Assembly (NCBI RefSeq): GCF_016427505.1
Contig: NZ_JAELXS010000008.1
Coordinates: 164,044 to 228,043 of the forward strand
Source of the DNA: Sphingomonas mollis
GTDB taxonomy: Bacteria > Pseudomonadota > Alphaproteobacteria > Sphingomonadales > Sphingomonadaceae
DNA length: 64,000 bases
Direction of reading: 5' to 3'
The notes beneath the pieces were generated by a model. The model was given only the letters and a program-made list of their open reading frames with translations, had not been told where the DNA came from and searched no databases. Below, piece by piece: positions 55,141-64,000 of this stretch. The position numbers were made by a program, and so were the translations under genes. The stretch's first letter is position 1; each line of letters opens with the position of its first letter.

Positions 55141-55507
55141 TTGGTTGCAGGTTTCGGGCGCGGAAAGTCCCGAAAGTCACACCTGCGCATACGCGTGTAC
55201 GCGTGCGCGAGGGTTTGCGCGGTTCGGGGTGGGCGGACGATGGGAAAGAGCTGGGTTTGCTCTACCCGATTCTGTCGGGTGTAGGACAGGCGGGTTTCTG
55301 GCGCGCTTCTTCACCGTTTTCCCGCGAACGCGGGAATTCAGGGCCAGATGGAACGACGCTTCGTTGGTTGTGGCTCTGGGCTCCTGCTTTCGCAGGAGCA
55401 CGGGGTGTGTTGCGGATGCCGGGTCCAGTTGGGCGAAGGGTCGTGATAACTCACTGCCGCCTTCCCAACTGGGCCCCGGCCTCCGCCGGGGAACATTTCT
55501 TCGGAGC
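55141..55507. repeat. 367-bp gap filled with palindromic repeats
   Basis: There is no gene. In order: a tacgcgtg direct doublet near 55190; hairpin ttcccgc/gcgggaa (55319-55336); hairpin gctcctgc/gcaggagc (55380-55399); long inverted repeat ggtccagttggg (55422-55433) with cccaactgggcc (55464-55475); and hairpin ccccggc/gccgggg (55474-55491). The block lies between the convergent EamA and ppa genes and looks like several interspersed repeats stacked together. Confidence 0.75.
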
Positions 55508-56089
55508 TTATTCGCGGCCGAGGTCGGCGGCGTTGTCCATCGGTTCGTGGCCGGCGGCCTTGGCGTTCTCGTAGCGCTCGATCGCCTCCAGCGTGATGCG
55601 GCGGGCCTCGTCGGCGTCGCCCCACTTGCCGACGCGGACCCACTTCTTCTTTTCGAGGTCCTTGTAGTGCGTGAAGAAGTGTTCGATCTGCTCGAACACG
55701 ATCTCCGGCACATCGGCGCGGCTGCCGACGTTCGAGTAATAGGGGAAGACCGAATCGGCGGGCACGCAGACGAGCTTTTCGTCGCCGCCGGCTTCGTCTT
55801 CCAGGTTCAGCACCGCGATCGGCCGGGCGCGGACGACGCAGCCGGGGATGAAGGGCGAGCGGGCGATGACGAGCGCGTCGAGCGGATCGCCATCGGGCGA
55901 CAGCGTGTGCGGCACGAAGCCGTAATTCGCCGGATAGCGCATCGGCGTGTGCAGAATGCGATCGACGAACAGCGCGCCTGACGCCTTGTCGAATTCATAC
56001 TTCACCGGTTCGCCGCCGGTCGGCACCTCGATGATGACGTTCAGGTCGTCGGGCGGGTTCACGCCGACGGGAATCAGATCAATACGCAT
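55508..56089 (-). CDS. ppa: Inorganic pyrophosphatase
   Basis: A 193-residue family I pyrophosphatase. Active-site blocks: EVPTGGEPVKYEFDKASGAL, YPANYGFVPHTL and GDPLDALVIARSP (DPLD metal ligands), then KKWVRVGKWGDADEA. It pulls biosynthetic reactions by removing PPi in the cytoplasm. Start MRIDLIPVG is standard. Confidence 0.97.
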   Translation of the reverse strand: MRIDLIPVGVNPPDDLNVIIEVPTGGEPVKYEFDKASGALFVDRILHTPMRYPANYGFVPHTLSPDGDPLDALVIARSPFIPGCVVRARPIAVLNLEDEAGGDEKLVCVPADSVFPYYSNVGSRADVPEIVFEQIEHFFTHYKDLEKKKWVRVGKWGDADEARRITLEAIERYENAKAAGHEPMDNAADLGRE

Positions 56090-56116
56090 ATCTACCCCTT
56101 TTCGAATAATAACCGG

Positions 56117-58048
56117 TCACCGCGGCGCAAGCAGGCGATCGAGGCCCGTCTCGCCGGTGCCGGTCTTCTGCAGGCGCGGATAGCGGGGGCCGTCGTGATA
56201 GTCGATGACGACATCGCGGAAGCGTTCCCCATTCCGGACAAGCAGCCGGATCGGCTCCTTCGTGCCACGCGCGGCCAGGATCGCGGCCTTCAGCCGGTCG
56301 CCGCTGTAAGACTGGCCGTTCACGCCCTCGATCTGCGAACCGACATCGATTGAGGCGGTATAGGCGGGCGAATCCCAGATTGACGTGGTGACGGCGCCTT
56401 CCTTGTTGACGACGAGGCCCAGCGAATAGCTGACATCGGTGCCGCGCGTCCGCTCGGACTTGGTGAAATAGCTGGTCGGTTCGGTCGTGTAGATCAGGCT
56501 GTAGCCGTTCATCGCGAACCCTTGCGTCGGGGCGGGCTTGCCCGTCTCGGTCAGGCGCTGTTGCAAGAAGCCGGCCCAGTCATAGGGCAGGATGCGGTTC
56601 AACGTCGCGGCGACATCGGCGAAGGTGTACGTCACCTCGCCCCAGTCACCGTCGCGGATGCCGAAGAAGGCGCGGGCGAAATCGTCGATCGACTTCGTGC
56701 CGCCGGATTTCTGGCGGAGCATCGCATCGACCTCCATCCAGACCATCAGCCCTTCATTGTAATAATCCTCCGACCGTTGCCAGCTGGTCCAGCCCTTGGG
56801 CTTGCGGGCCGAGATGATCGGATCGTTGGTGGTGTCGATCAGCGGCCGCCACTGGCGACCACGGGCCGCGTCGTAGATCGCGATCGTCGCGGCATAGGCG
56901 TCGAGCGTATCCTGTTTCGACACGAGGCCGGAGCGGGCCTGCAGCACATAGCCCCAGAACTGGGTCTGGCCCTCGTACACCCACAGCAGCGAGTTGCGCA
57001 TGGGCGTGCGGAAATCGGGCGTCCACAGGTCGGCGCCACGGCGGAACTTGCCGTCCCAGCTATGCGTGAATTCGTGCGGCAACAGGTTACGGCGGGTGAC
57101 GCTGTTTTCCCAGTCGATGAAATAGCCGGGGTTCACGCCGTTTTCGGAACTGCGATGATGTTCCAGTCCGATGCCGCCCAGCTGATCGGTGATCGACAGC
57201 AGGAATTCATATTTGTCGTAATGCTGCGCGCCGAAGGTCTTCACCGCCTGATCGACCAGCCGCTTGTGCGCGTCGATCTGTTCGGGGGTGGCGGCCAGTT
57301 CCTTCGGATCGTCGGCGAAGACGTTCAGGTTCACGCGCGGGGTCAGCGCCCAGGTCTTGCCGTACTTGCCGGCGAGGACGGGCGAATCGACAAGGATCTC
57401 ATAGTTCGTCGTGTCGTAGGTATAGGTCGATCCCGACATCTTGGCCGGCAATGCGCCGGCGGCGGTCCAGCCGGTCGGGAACCGCGCGGTCATGCGGATC
57501 GGAATGCGGCGGGTGTAATAGCCGGCCGGATACAGGCTGACCGAATTGGGTTGCAGGCTGACCATCGTCGGGGTCACGGCGATGCGGCCCTGATCGGCTT
57601 TGGTCGCCGACAGGAACTGGAACTGCACGTCCAGCGACTTGGCGCCTGACGGCACGTCGATGTGGAAGGCGAACACGTCGACCGGATCGCGCGTCCACGG
57701 CACGATGCGGCCACTGGCGCGGATGACGAGGCCGGCGAGCTTTTCGATCTCGCCGCGCGGCGAATGCGCGCCGGGCAGCCATTTCGGGAACAGCAGCGTC
57801 ATCGCCCCGGCTTGTGCCACCGGGATCGTCTCCTTCACGCGCAGGATGCCGCGTTCGGTGTCCGTCGCATCCACGTCGAGCTGGATCGTGCCGGGATAGG
57901 CGATGTCGCGCGCCGCCGGGATGGTATCGACGATCGGCACCGGTTGCGGCGCGGTGTTGCCGGCGGGGACTTGCGCGGCGAGGGGGGCGGCAAGGGGGAT
58001 GGCGAGAGCGGACGACAACAGGCAGGCGACGACTGGCTTGACGGTCAT
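56117..58048 (-). CDS. M61 family metallopeptidase with PDZ domain
   Basis: A 643-residue secreted peptidase. Signal peptide (cleavage after PLAAQ), M61 N-terminal beta domain, zinc motif HEFTHSWDGK with the downstream Glu in WVYEGQTQFWG, and a C-terminal PDZ domain (about residues 530-620, YSLGLVVNKEGAVTTSIWDSPAYTASIDVGSQIEGVNG). The family includes glycyl aminopeptidases. Periplasmic; substrate unknown. Confidence 0.93.
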   Translation of the reverse strand: MTVKPVVACLLSSALAIPLAAPLAAQVPAGNTAPQPVPIVDTIPAARDIAYPGTIQLDVDATDTERGILRVKETIPVAQAGAMTLLFPKWLPGAHSPRGEIEKLAGLVIRASGRIVPWTRDPVDVFAFHIDVPSGAKSLDVQFQFLSATKADQGRIAVTPTMVSLQPNSVSLYPAGYYTRRIPIRMTARFPTGWTAAGALPAKMSGSTYTYDTTNYEILVDSPVLAGKYGKTWALTPRVNLNVFADDPKELAATPEQIDAHKRLVDQAVKTFGAQHYDKYEFLLSITDQLGGIGLEHHRSSENGVNPGYFIDWENSVTRRNLLPHEFTHSWDGKFRRGADLWTPDFRTPMRNSLLWVYEGQTQFWGYVLQARSGLVSKQDTLDAYAATIAIYDAARGRQWRPLIDTTNDPIISARKPKGWTSWQRSEDYYNEGLMVWMEVDAMLRQKSGGTKSIDDFARAFFGIRDGDWGEVTYTFADVAATLNRILPYDWAGFLQQRLTETGKPAPTQGFAMNGYSLIYTTEPTSYFTKSERTRGTDVSYSLGLVVNKEGAVTTSIWDSPAYTASIDVGSQIEGVNGQSYSGDRLKAAILAARGTKEPIRLLVRNGERFRDVVIDYHDGPRYPRLQKTGTGETGLDRLLAPR

Positions 58049-58113
58049 GAAGAACCCTTATGGATGGGGATGGTCGCAGGTTTAGGCGGGCGAAAGGTCA
58101 GCCGTCCAGTCCT

Positions 58114-58779
58114 TTAGCCGCCGCCGCCGAGGACGTTGATGGTGAACGCCAGCACGCCGATGTTGAACACGAAGGCGGCCATGCTCTGGCCCAGCACCAC
58201 GCGGCGGATGCGGCGGTTGCCGATCTCGACGTCCGACGTCTGGAACGTCATGCCGAGCGTGAAGCTGAAATAGGCGAAATCCCAGTAATCGGGCGTGCCG
58301 TCACCGGGGAAGCCCAGCCCGCCCTCGTCCTTGCCGTCGTCGCCTTCCGAATAATAGAGATGGGCGTAGTGGAGCGCGTAGATGGTGTTCGAGAACAGCC
58401 AGGCGAGCACCAGCGTGCTGACGACGAGGACGATCGACAGGGTGTCGTTGCGCCCCTTCAGCTCGCCGGCCACCGCGACGAGGATGACGATCATCGTGAC
58501 GCCGGTGAAGCCGAGCAGGACGGCGCGGTTTGCGTCGTTCAACCGCGCGGCGGCGCGCATCCGGGCGGCCTCGCCATGCCCCAGCAGCGTGGCGATCGAG
58601 ATCAGGAACACGGTCGCGCCGATATCGAACGCGGCCATGATGCCCCGCCCGCGCCCCAGCCAGGGGATGCACGCGGCCAGCGCGGCGAGGAAGACGATCA
58701 CGAACAGGACGAAGCGCGGTGGCGCCACGCGTTGTCCCAGACCCCACCACACCGATTGCGTTTCGAGCTTGTGCGCCAT
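58114..58779 (-). CDS. DUF1345 membrane protein
   Basis: A 221-residue protein with about five helices and the family block [25 protein letters not shown], which gives the DUF1345 assignment. The stop is followed after 65 bp by the M61 gene on the same strand; its start is 50 bp from divergent hisS. Function unknown. Confidence 0.9.
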   Translation of the reverse strand: MAHKLETQSVWWGLGQRVAPPRFVLFVIVFLAALAACIPWLGRGRGIMAAFDIGATVFLISIATLLGHGEAARMRAAARLNDANRAVLLGFTGVTMIVILVAVAGELKGRNDTLSIVLVVSTLVLAWLFSNTIYALHYAHLYYSEGDDGKDEGGLGFPGDGTPDYWDFAYFSFTLGMTFQTSDVEIGNRRIRRVVLGQSMAAFVFNIGVLAFTINVLGGGG

Positions 58780-58829
58780 GTGTGGGCGCTAGCGCTTGTC
58801 CGTCCGCTCGCCTAGATAGCCGCGCTCTT

Positions 58830-60161
58830 ATGGCCCGTATCCAGACCCCCCATCGCGTGCGCGGCACGCAGGACATCTTCGGCGACGAACAGCGGCGTTT
58901 CGCGCATGTGCTGGCGACGTTCGAGCGCGTGCGTGCGCTGTATTGCTTCCAGCGCGTCGACATTCCCGTGTTCGAGGCGACCGAGGTGTTCGCCCGGTCG
59001 ATCGGCGAGACGACGGATGTGGTGTCGAAGGAGATGTACTCCTTCCCCGATCGCGGCGGTGATTCGCTGACGCTTCGCCCCGAATTCACCGCCGGGCTGG
59101 CACGCGCGTACCTGACCGAGGGGTGGCAGCAATATGCGCCGCTGAAGCTGGCAACGAGTGGCGCGGTGTTCCGGTACGAGCGGCCGCAAAAGGGGCGGTA
59201 TCGTCAGTTCCACCAGATCGACGCCGAGGTGATCGGCGCGCCCGAGCCGGCGGCGGATGTGGAATTGCTGGTGCTGGCGGACCAGTTGTTGCGCGAACTG
59301 GGCATTGAGGGCGTGACGCTCCAGCTGAATACGCTGGGCGATGCGGAGACTCGCGATGCGTGGCGCGAGGCGCTGGTCGCGCATTTCGAGGCGCACCGGG
59401 CGGACCTGTCCGAAGACAGCCTGACGCGGCTGGCGAAGAACCCGCTGCGCATCCTAGATTCGAAGGACCCGCGCGATCGGCCGGCGGCGGATTCGGCGCC
59501 GGACATCGATGCGTATCTGACCGTGGAGGCGCGGGCGTTCTTCGATGCGGTGACGGCTGGACTGGATGCGGCGGGGGTGGCGTGGGTGCGCAATCCGCGG
59601 CTGGTGCGGGGACTGGATTATTACCGGCATACCGCGTTCGAATTCGTCACCGACCGGTTGGGGTCGCAGGGCACCGTGCTGGCGGGCGGGCGCTATGACG
59701 GGCTGATCGAGTCGCTGGGCGGGCCGGCGACGGCTGGCGTCGGCTGGGCGGCGGGGGTCGAGCGGTTGGCGATGCTGGTGCCTGAGGTTGAGGCGTCTCG
59801 GCCCAGTGTCACTGTGATTCCTGAAACGGCGGCGGCTGAAATGATAGCGACGCAGATGCTTGCTGTGCTTCGACGTGCTGGACTTAGCGCCGACATGGCT
59901 TTCCGAGGCAAAGCGAAAAAGCGATTTGAAGAGGCTTCTAGGGTAAAGTCCGGTGGACGGGTAATCGTTGCTTGTGACCAGTTTGGACCCGATCAGCTTG
60001 GTCATGCAGGTGTGTCGGTTCGGGCAAATCATGAGCACGAACTGGGTGATGCCCACGTCGCGACGATAATTGCCGTGCTTGAACGAAATTTTCGTGTCAG
60101 CAAATCTTGGGAGACACCGCGAGGTGCTCAGCTAGATGTCGTCGTAAGTCCTTTGGCATGA
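58830..60161 (+). CDS. hisS: Histidine-tRNA ligase with atypical C-terminal third
   Basis: A 443-residue class II aminoacyl-tRNA synthetase. It has [16 protein letters not shown] at the N-terminus, motif 2 [19 protein letters not shown], the histidine-binding [16 protein letters not shown] and motif 3 [12 protein letters not shown]. From about residue 320 the DNA is markedly less GC-rich and the protein departs from the usual anticodon-binding domain, though [22 protein letters not shown] is still recognisable. The ATG at 58830 is the standard start. The stop overlaps the prfA ATG. Confidence 0.93.
   Translation: MARIQTPHRVRGTQDIFGDEQRRFAHVLATFERVRALYCFQRVDIPVFEATEVFARSIGETTDVVSKEMYSFPDRGGDSLTLRPEFTAGLARAYLTEGWQQYAPLKLATSGAVFRYERPQKGRYRQFHQIDAEVIGAPEPAADVELLVLADQLLRELGIEGVTLQLNTLGDAETRDAWREALVAHFEAHRADLSEDSLTRLAKNPLRILDSKDPRDRPAADSAPDIDAYLTVEARAFFDAVTAGLDAAGVAWVRNPRLVRGLDYYRHTAFEFVTDRLGSQGTVLAGGRYDGLIESLGGPATAGVGWAAGVERLAMLVPEVEASRPSVTVIPETAAAEMIATQMLAVLRRAGLSADMAFRGKAKKRFEEASRVKSGGRVIVACDQFGPDQLGHAGVSVRANHEHELGDAHVATIIAVLERNFRVSKSWETPRGAQLDVVVSPLA
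59785..60161 (+). other. AT-richer segment covering the hisS C-terminal domain
   Basis: Hand count: 162 of 300 bases are G or C in 59821-60120 (54%), against 81 of 120 in 59581-59700 (68%). Third codon positions are often A or T here and rarely so before. The change is abrupt near 59785 and ends at the start of prfA. Confidence 0.8.
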
Positions 60162-61237
60162 CCCCCATTTCCCCAGACCGCATCCGCGCGATCGAGGCGC
60201 GGCGGGATGAACTCGCGGCGCAGATGGCGACCGGCGATCTGCCCGGCGATCGCTTCGTGGCGGTGTCGAAGGAATATGCCGAGCTGGAACCCGTGGCGCA
60301 GGCGGCGGGCGAGGTGCGGCGGCTGCGGGCGGAGGCGGAGAGCTTGGCCTATATGGCCGAGGATAATGGCGACGAGGAACTGCGGCAGATGGCCGCCGAC
60401 GAACTGCGCGACAACAAGGCCGCGCTCGATGCCGCGCATCATCGCCTGGCGCTCGCGCTGTTGCCGCGCGATGCGGCAGACGAACGCGCGGCGATGCTCG
60501 AAATCCGCGCCGGCACCGGCGGCGACGAGGCGGCGCTGTTCGCGGGCGACCTGTTCCGCATGTACCAGCGCTATGCCGACGGGCAGGGATGGCGCGTCGA
60601 GATGATCTCGGCCAGCTCGTCGGACGCGGGCGGCTTCAAGGAAGTCGTCGCGTCGGTGACGGGGCAGGGCGTGTTCGCGAAGCTGAAGTTCGAATCGGGC
60701 GTCCACCGCGTGCAACGGGTGCCGGCGACCGAGGCGGGCGGGCGCATCCACACCTCCGCCGCGACCGTCGCGGTGCTGCCGGAGGCGGAGGAGGTCGATG
60801 TGAAGATCGACGAGGCGCGCGACCTGCGCATCGACGTCTATCGCTCGTCCGGCCCCGGCGGCCAGTCGGTCAATACCACCGACAGCGCGGTCCGCATCAC
60901 GCATCTGCCCACCGGGCTGGTCGTGATCCAGCAGGACGAGAAATCGCAGCACAAGAACAAGGCCAAGGCGCTGAAGGTGCTGCGGACGCGGCTGTACGAG
61001 GCGGAGCGCGAGCGGCTGGCGTCCGAACGGTCCGGCACGCGCAAGGCGATGGTGGGATCGGGCGACCGGTCGGAGCGGATTCGCACCTATAACTTCCCGC
61101 AGGGGCGGGTGACGGATCATCGCATCAACCTGACGCTGCATCGCCTGCCCGAGATTCTGGTCGGCGAGATGGACGAGCTGATCGGCGCGCTGATCGCCGA
61201 GGACGAGGCGGAGCGGCTGGCGAGCCTCGATGGCTGA
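60158..61237 (+). CDS. prfA: Peptide chain release factor 1
   Basis: A 359-residue release factor for UAA/UAG. The stop-codon-reading PxT tripeptide is PAT in [15 protein letters not shown] and the peptidyl-hydrolysis GGQ is in [16 protein letters not shown]. The ATG overlaps the hisS stop (ATGA) and prmC, which methylates the GGQ glutamine, overlaps its 3' end by 8 bp. Confidence 0.97.
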   Translation: MTPISPDRIRAIEARRDELAAQMATGDLPGDRFVAVSKEYAELEPVAQAAGEVRRLRAEAESLAYMAEDNGDEELRQMAADELRDNKAALDAAHHRLALALLPRDAADERAAMLEIRAGTGGDEAALFAGDLFRMYQRYADGQGWRVEMISASSSDAGGFKEVVASVTGQGVFAKLKFESGVHRVQRVPATEAGGRIHTSAATVAVLPEAEEVDVKIDEARDLRIDVYRSSGPGGQSVNTTDSAVRITHLPTGLVVIQQDEKSQHKNKAKALKVLRTRLYEAERERLASERSGTRKAMVGSGDRSERIRTYNFPQGRVTDHRINLTLHRLPEILVGEMDELIGALIAEDEAERLASLDG

Positions 61238-62051
61238 GATGCCGCGCGGCGCGGTGCGGGCGGCGCTGGCCGGGGCGGCGGCGCGATTCGGGTTTTCGGA
61301 TACGCCACGGCTCGATGCCGAACTGCTGCTGGCGCATGCGCTGGGGATCGACCGGTCGGCATTGCTGCTGGATATGGAACGGTCGGTGCCGGCGGACTTC
61401 GCGGCGCTGGTCGAGCGGCGGGCGGGGCATGAACCCGTCGCCTATATCACCGGCGTGCGGGGGTTCTGGACGCTGGATCTGGCGGTCGGCCCCGGCGCGC
61501 TGGTACCGCGTGCGGACAGCGAGACGGTGATCGCCGCGGCGCTGGCGCATTTCGCGGGGCGACCGCCGGCCAGCGTACTCGATCTGGGCACCGGGCCGGG
61601 GACGTTGCTGCTGGCGCTGCTCGACGAATGGCCGGCGGCGCGGGGGCTGGGGATCGATCGGTCGGCGGCGGCGCTGGCCTATGCCCGGCGGAACGCGCGG
61701 GGCTTCGGGGGTCGGGTCGCGCTGGTGCAGGGCGACTGGACGGCGGCGGTGGCGGGTCGGTTCGACCTGATCGTCGCCAATCCGCCCTATATCGCCACCG
61801 ACGAGACCCTGCCGCCCGAGGTGGCGGCGCATGAGCCGGTGTCGGCGCTGTATGCCGGCGCGGACGGGCTGGACGATTACCGGCGGCTGGTGCCGGCGTT
61901 GCCCGGCCTGCTGGCGCCGGGTGGCGCGGTGGTGCTGGAGATCGGCTGGACGCAGGCGCAGGCGGTGGGCGATCTGCTGCGCGCGGCGGGGCTGGGCGTG
62001 ACGGAACACCGCGATCTGGGCGGCCGGTCGCGGGCGTTGCTGGCCAGCTAA
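61230..62051 (+). CDS. prmC: Peptide chain release factor N5-glutamine methyltransferase
   Basis: A 273-residue SAM enzyme with an N-terminal helical domain, motif [17 protein letters not shown] and the catalytic NPPY in [13 protein letters not shown]. It methylates the GGQ Gln of RF1/RF2. It overlaps prfA, its substrate's gene. Confidence 0.97.
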   Translation: MAEMPRGAVRAALAGAAARFGFSDTPRLDAELLLAHALGIDRSALLLDMERSVPADFAALVERRAGHEPVAYITGVRGFWTLDLAVGPGALVPRADSETVIAAALAHFAGRPPASVLDLGTGPGTLLLALLDEWPAARGLGIDRSAAALAYARRNARGFGGRVALVQGDWTAAVAGRFDLIVANPPYIATDETLPPEVAAHEPVSALYAGADGLDDYRRLVPALPGLLAPGGAVVLEIGWTQAQAVGDLLRAAGLGVTEHRDLGGRSRALLAS

Positions 62052-62064
62052 GCGGGCTTTTGCC

Positions 62065-62093
62065 TTGAAGTGGTACGCGTTGCGTCCATATTT
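62065..62093 (+). promoter_or_regulatory. Candidate promoter of the DUF4167 gene
   Basis: ttgaag (62065-62070) and atattt (62088-62093) are 17 bp apart just after prmC. If used, the mRNA leader would be about 215 nt, unusually long. I see no other gene in the 262-bp gap 62052-62313. Confidence 0.4.
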
Positions 62094-62313
62094 CGCTTGT
62101 CGGACGGGTTGCTCCCCCGCTATGAGCAGGTCGGGGCACACGATCTTCGATGATAGTCCAGGATCGCACGGCGACCCGCACCCATCGTCATGACGTCGCA
62201 TTTCGCGGCTGTGGCAGGCCCGGCGGCGCGTCGGCCAAGGTGTCATGCGGCGATGTCAGCCATGGGGGCCGTGCCCGGGAGCCCGTTTCAGCGTTGGGAC
62301 AAGGACAACAAGC

Positions 62314-63390
62314 TTGATCAACAATCGGCAGCAACAGGCTGGCCGTCGTCGTGGTCGCGGCGGCAATGGTAGTGGTGGTACCGGCAATACGGGCGGCCCG
62401 CGTCAGGGTGGCCAGGGACGTCCCGACAACGGCAATCGCATCGACAACCGTGCCCGCGGCAATGCGAACCAGTTGTACGAGAAGTACAAGAATCTGGCCG
62501 CCGACGCACAGCGTCAGGGCGACCGGGTGAACACCGAATATTATCACCAGTTCGCGGACCATTATTTTCGGGTGCTGAGCGATCAGCGCGGTCGCTTCGA
62601 AGAGCAGCAGCCGCGTCGTCAGCAGTCCGATTTCGACATGGATGGCGACGACGATTACGGCGACGAGGGCGAACCGATCCGCGCCGGCGAGCAGGGTGAG
62701 GCCGCCCGGCAGGAGCGCAACCGCGACGGCAATCGCGATGATCGTCCGCGCAACGAACGAATCCGTGAGGATCGGCCACGCGAGGATCGTCAGCAGGGCG
62801 ATGATCGCCAGCGCGACGCACGCCCCCGCAACGAATCGCGTCAGGACGGCAATCGCAACGATGCGCCCCGTTATGAGGGTCAGCGCAACGAAGGCCAGCG
62901 TAATGAGGGGCCGCGCAACGACGGCCAACGTAATGAGGCCGTCCGAAACGACGGCCAGCGTTACGATGCGCCGCGCAACGACGGCGAGCGTCCGCGCCGC
63001 TGGGAGCGTGAGGATCGCGCGCCACGTCAGGCCGAACAGGCGCCCGAACCCCGCGTAGAGGTGGAGGTCGCCGGCCAGCATCGTGCCGATCCGGTCGCGT
63101 CGGGCGAGAATCTGCAGGAGCGGGCCGAGGCGGTACTGGAAGCGGATGCGCCGCAGCCCCGTCGTCGTGGCCGTCCCCGGCGCGATGCGCAGCCGGTGCA
63201 GCCCGATGTTCAGGATGCCGCCCAGGTCGATGCCGCGCCGATGGTCGAGAGCAACGGCGTCGATGCGGATCGCCTGCCCCCGTCGCTCGGGATCGCCGCC
63301 GCCAATGATGCCGATGCCAGCGGCGAGGCGCCGAAGCCACGCCGCCGTCGTATCCGGACAGTGACGCCGGACGAAGTCGGCGCCGGCTGA
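62314..63390 (+). CDS. DUF4167 domain protein, Arg/Asn/Asp-rich
   Basis: A 358-residue protein. The N-terminal 100 residues are the DUF4167 domain (NRQQQAGRRRGRGGNG, then NANQLYEKYKNLAADAQRQGDRVNTEYYHQFADHYFRVL). The rest is low-complexity: repeated RNEGQRNEGPRNDGQ-type units, then Pro/Arg-rich and a basic tail KPRRRRIRTV. The start is TTG at 62314 with aagga upstream, giving the usual MINNRQ N-terminus; upstream in-frame ATGs would add unrelated residues. RNA binding is plausible (inference). Confidence 0.87.
   Translation: MINNRQQQAGRRRGRGGNGSGGTGNTGGPRQGGQGRPDNGNRIDNRARGNANQLYEKYKNLAADAQRQGDRVNTEYYHQFADHYFRVLSDQRGRFEEQQPRRQQSDFDMDGDDDYGDEGEPIRAGEQGEAARQERNRDGNRDDRPRNERIREDRPREDRQQGDDRQRDARPRNESRQDGNRNDAPRYEGQRNEGQRNEGPRNDGQRNEAVRNDGQRYDAPRNDGERPRRWEREDRAPRQAEQAPEPRVEVEVAGQHRADPVASGENLQERAEAVLEADAPQPRRRGRPRRDAQPVQPDVQDAAQVDAAPMVESNGVDADRLPPSLGIAAANDADASGEAPKPRRRRIRTVTPDEVGAG
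62870..62995 (+). repeat. Tandem 21-24-bp coding repeats in the DUF4167 gene
   Basis: About six imperfect units built on cgcaacgacggccagcgtaa, read as RNDGQRN/RNEGQRY variants. They make the charged linker of the protein and are candidates for length variation between strains. Confidence 0.8.
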
Positions 63391-63431
63391 CTGACACGCC
63401 CGTTGCCAAACGGGCATCGCTGAAACGGGAG

Positions 63432-63466
63432 GGGCCGGCATCGCATCGATGCCGGCCCTTTTTGTT
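63432..63466 (+). terminator. Rho-independent terminator after the DUF4167 gene
   Basis: A perfect 12-bp stem gggccggcatcg (63432-63443) and cgatgccggccc (63447-63458) with a 3-nt loop and tttttgttt after it. A weaker hairpin, gcccgtt/aacgggc, lies upstream at 63398-63415. Confidence 0.9.
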
Positions 63467-63486
63467 TGCGGGTTCGACAGGGCCGC

Positions 63487-63765
63487 TCAGTCGATGCGCT
63501 CGACATCCTCGTCATGGCCCGACCCCGAACTCAGGAAGACGAGGCCCATCAACAGGCCGGCGAGCATCACCGATCCGCCGACGCCACCGATCACCGCGGC
63601 CATGGTGACGAGATGAAGCGGCCCCTGGATATGCGCCATCGCAACGATGACGGCACTGGCGCAGATCGCCGCCACGACGGTCATCCAGCTGAGCAGATGT
63701 CGAAACCGGCCCCAGGCGAAGCGCGCATAATCGAGGTCGTCCAATCCGGCGGGGGGCTGGGTCAT
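63487..63765 (-). CDS. Small two-helix membrane protein
   Basis: A 92-residue protein: soluble N-terminus (LDDLDYARFAWGRFRHLLSW), two helices (VVAAICASAVIVAMAHI and AAVIGGVGGSVMLAGLLMGLVFL) and an acidic tail GSGHDEDVERID. No family is recognised with confidence. It converges on the DUF4167 gene. Confidence 0.75.
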   Translation of the reverse strand: MTQPPAGLDDLDYARFAWGRFRHLLSWMTVVAAICASAVIVAMAHIQGPLHLVTMAAVIGGVGGSVMLAGLLMGLVFLSSGSGHDEDVERID

Positions 63766-64000
63766 GGTGACAGCATGAAACCGAATCGTGATTCGCTCAA
63801 GCGGTGGTGATTCGGCCGGGTTTTTCGATGGCGGGACGATGCGGTATCAATTGGTATCCATTGGCAAGCACCTGATGAATCACCGGTTTTTCATATTTTT
63901 TACGCAAAACGGTCACAACCTCATTGACGCCCTCCATCTCCATCCGTAGAGGGGTGTCACCGCAGCGGCGCCGCTTACGAGCAGGTGTTGGGGTGGTCAG
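63766..64000. other. AT-richer 235-bp end of the window, no gene seen
   Basis: 24 of 60 bases are G or C in 63841-63900, far below the surroundings. The stretch holds the 5' region of the minus-strand membrane-protein gene and probably the promoter of a gene starting outside the window to the right. I see no reliable start codon or RNA gene in it. Confidence 0.5.

Noticed and set aside
59785..60161. Frameshift in hisS explaining the odd C-terminus
   Set aside because: The frame stays aligned with recognisable HisRS sequence ([17 protein letters not shown]) well inside the region, and the stop overlaps prfA normally.
63432..63466. Bidirectional terminator serving both the DUF4167 and membrane-protein genes
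   Set aside because: On the minus strand the stem is followed by cccgtttcag, with no U-run.

Overview
The window is GC-rich chromosomal DNA of an alphaproteobacterium, most likely a sphingomonad (Sphingomonas or a close relative). This rests on gene content and order: the cox/cta cluster with a small CtaG-associated membrane protein, SURF1, DUF983 and thrC; a DUF4167 gene after prfA-prmC; split MacB-type pumps with a NodT-like outer-membrane factor; and start/stop overlaps (ATGA, GTGA) throughout. No rRNA, tRNA, CRISPR array, phage or transposase gene was seen. The species cannot be named from the sequence alone.

Layout. 1-6.5 kb (+): acyl-CoA/propionate catabolism: end of an enoyl-CoA hydratase/isomerase, methylmalonyl-CoA mutase, an LprI-like protein, biotin synthase, and the biotin-carrying carboxylase subunit. 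6.5-11.7 kb (+): a tripartite MacAB-type pump. 11.6-19.2 kb (-): a PaoABC/xanthine-dehydrogenase-family molybdo-flavoenzyme cluster with two tandem large subunits plus XdhC and MocA maturation factors. 19.3-22.2 kb: small genes (lipoprotein, pterin dehydratase, metallopeptidase), CcmAB heme exporter, pseudouridine synthase. 22.2-32.1 kb (-): rRNA methyltransferase-like gene, thrC, and the aa3-type cytochrome oxidase structural and assembly genes. 32.3-37.2 kb (+): overlapping pyrE-serine hydrolase-pdxJ-acpS-lepB-permease chain. 37.4-43.9 kb: ubiG, lysC, mqo, nitronate monooxygenase, and small genes. 43.9-48.9 kb (+): complete ybgC-tolQRAB-pal envelope operon and a glycine-zipper protein. 49-50.2 kb: a three-gene SPFH/ribbon-helix-helix/mini-protein unit. 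50.2-58.8 kb: S1/P1 nuclease, isoaspartyl peptidase, ispG and a short operon after it, pyrophosphatase, M61 peptidase, DUF1345 protein. 58.8-63.8 kb (+): hisS-prfA-prmC, DUF4167 protein, and a converging small membrane protein.

Most genes are ordinary core metabolism, and I did not find a new multi-gene defence or mobile system. The least explained material is non-genic. A set of nested palindromic repeats crowds the first 10.5 kb. Some are inserted in frame inside methylmalonyl-CoA mutase, the carboxylase and the MacB ATPase, one has a second palindromic element nested in it, and several abut start codons and appear to supply the Shine-Dalgarno sequence. Other items worth a look are the AT-richer, divergent C-terminal third of hisS, a duplicated ispG tail shared with the next, unrelated gene, and a branched hairpin array at the end of ctaD.
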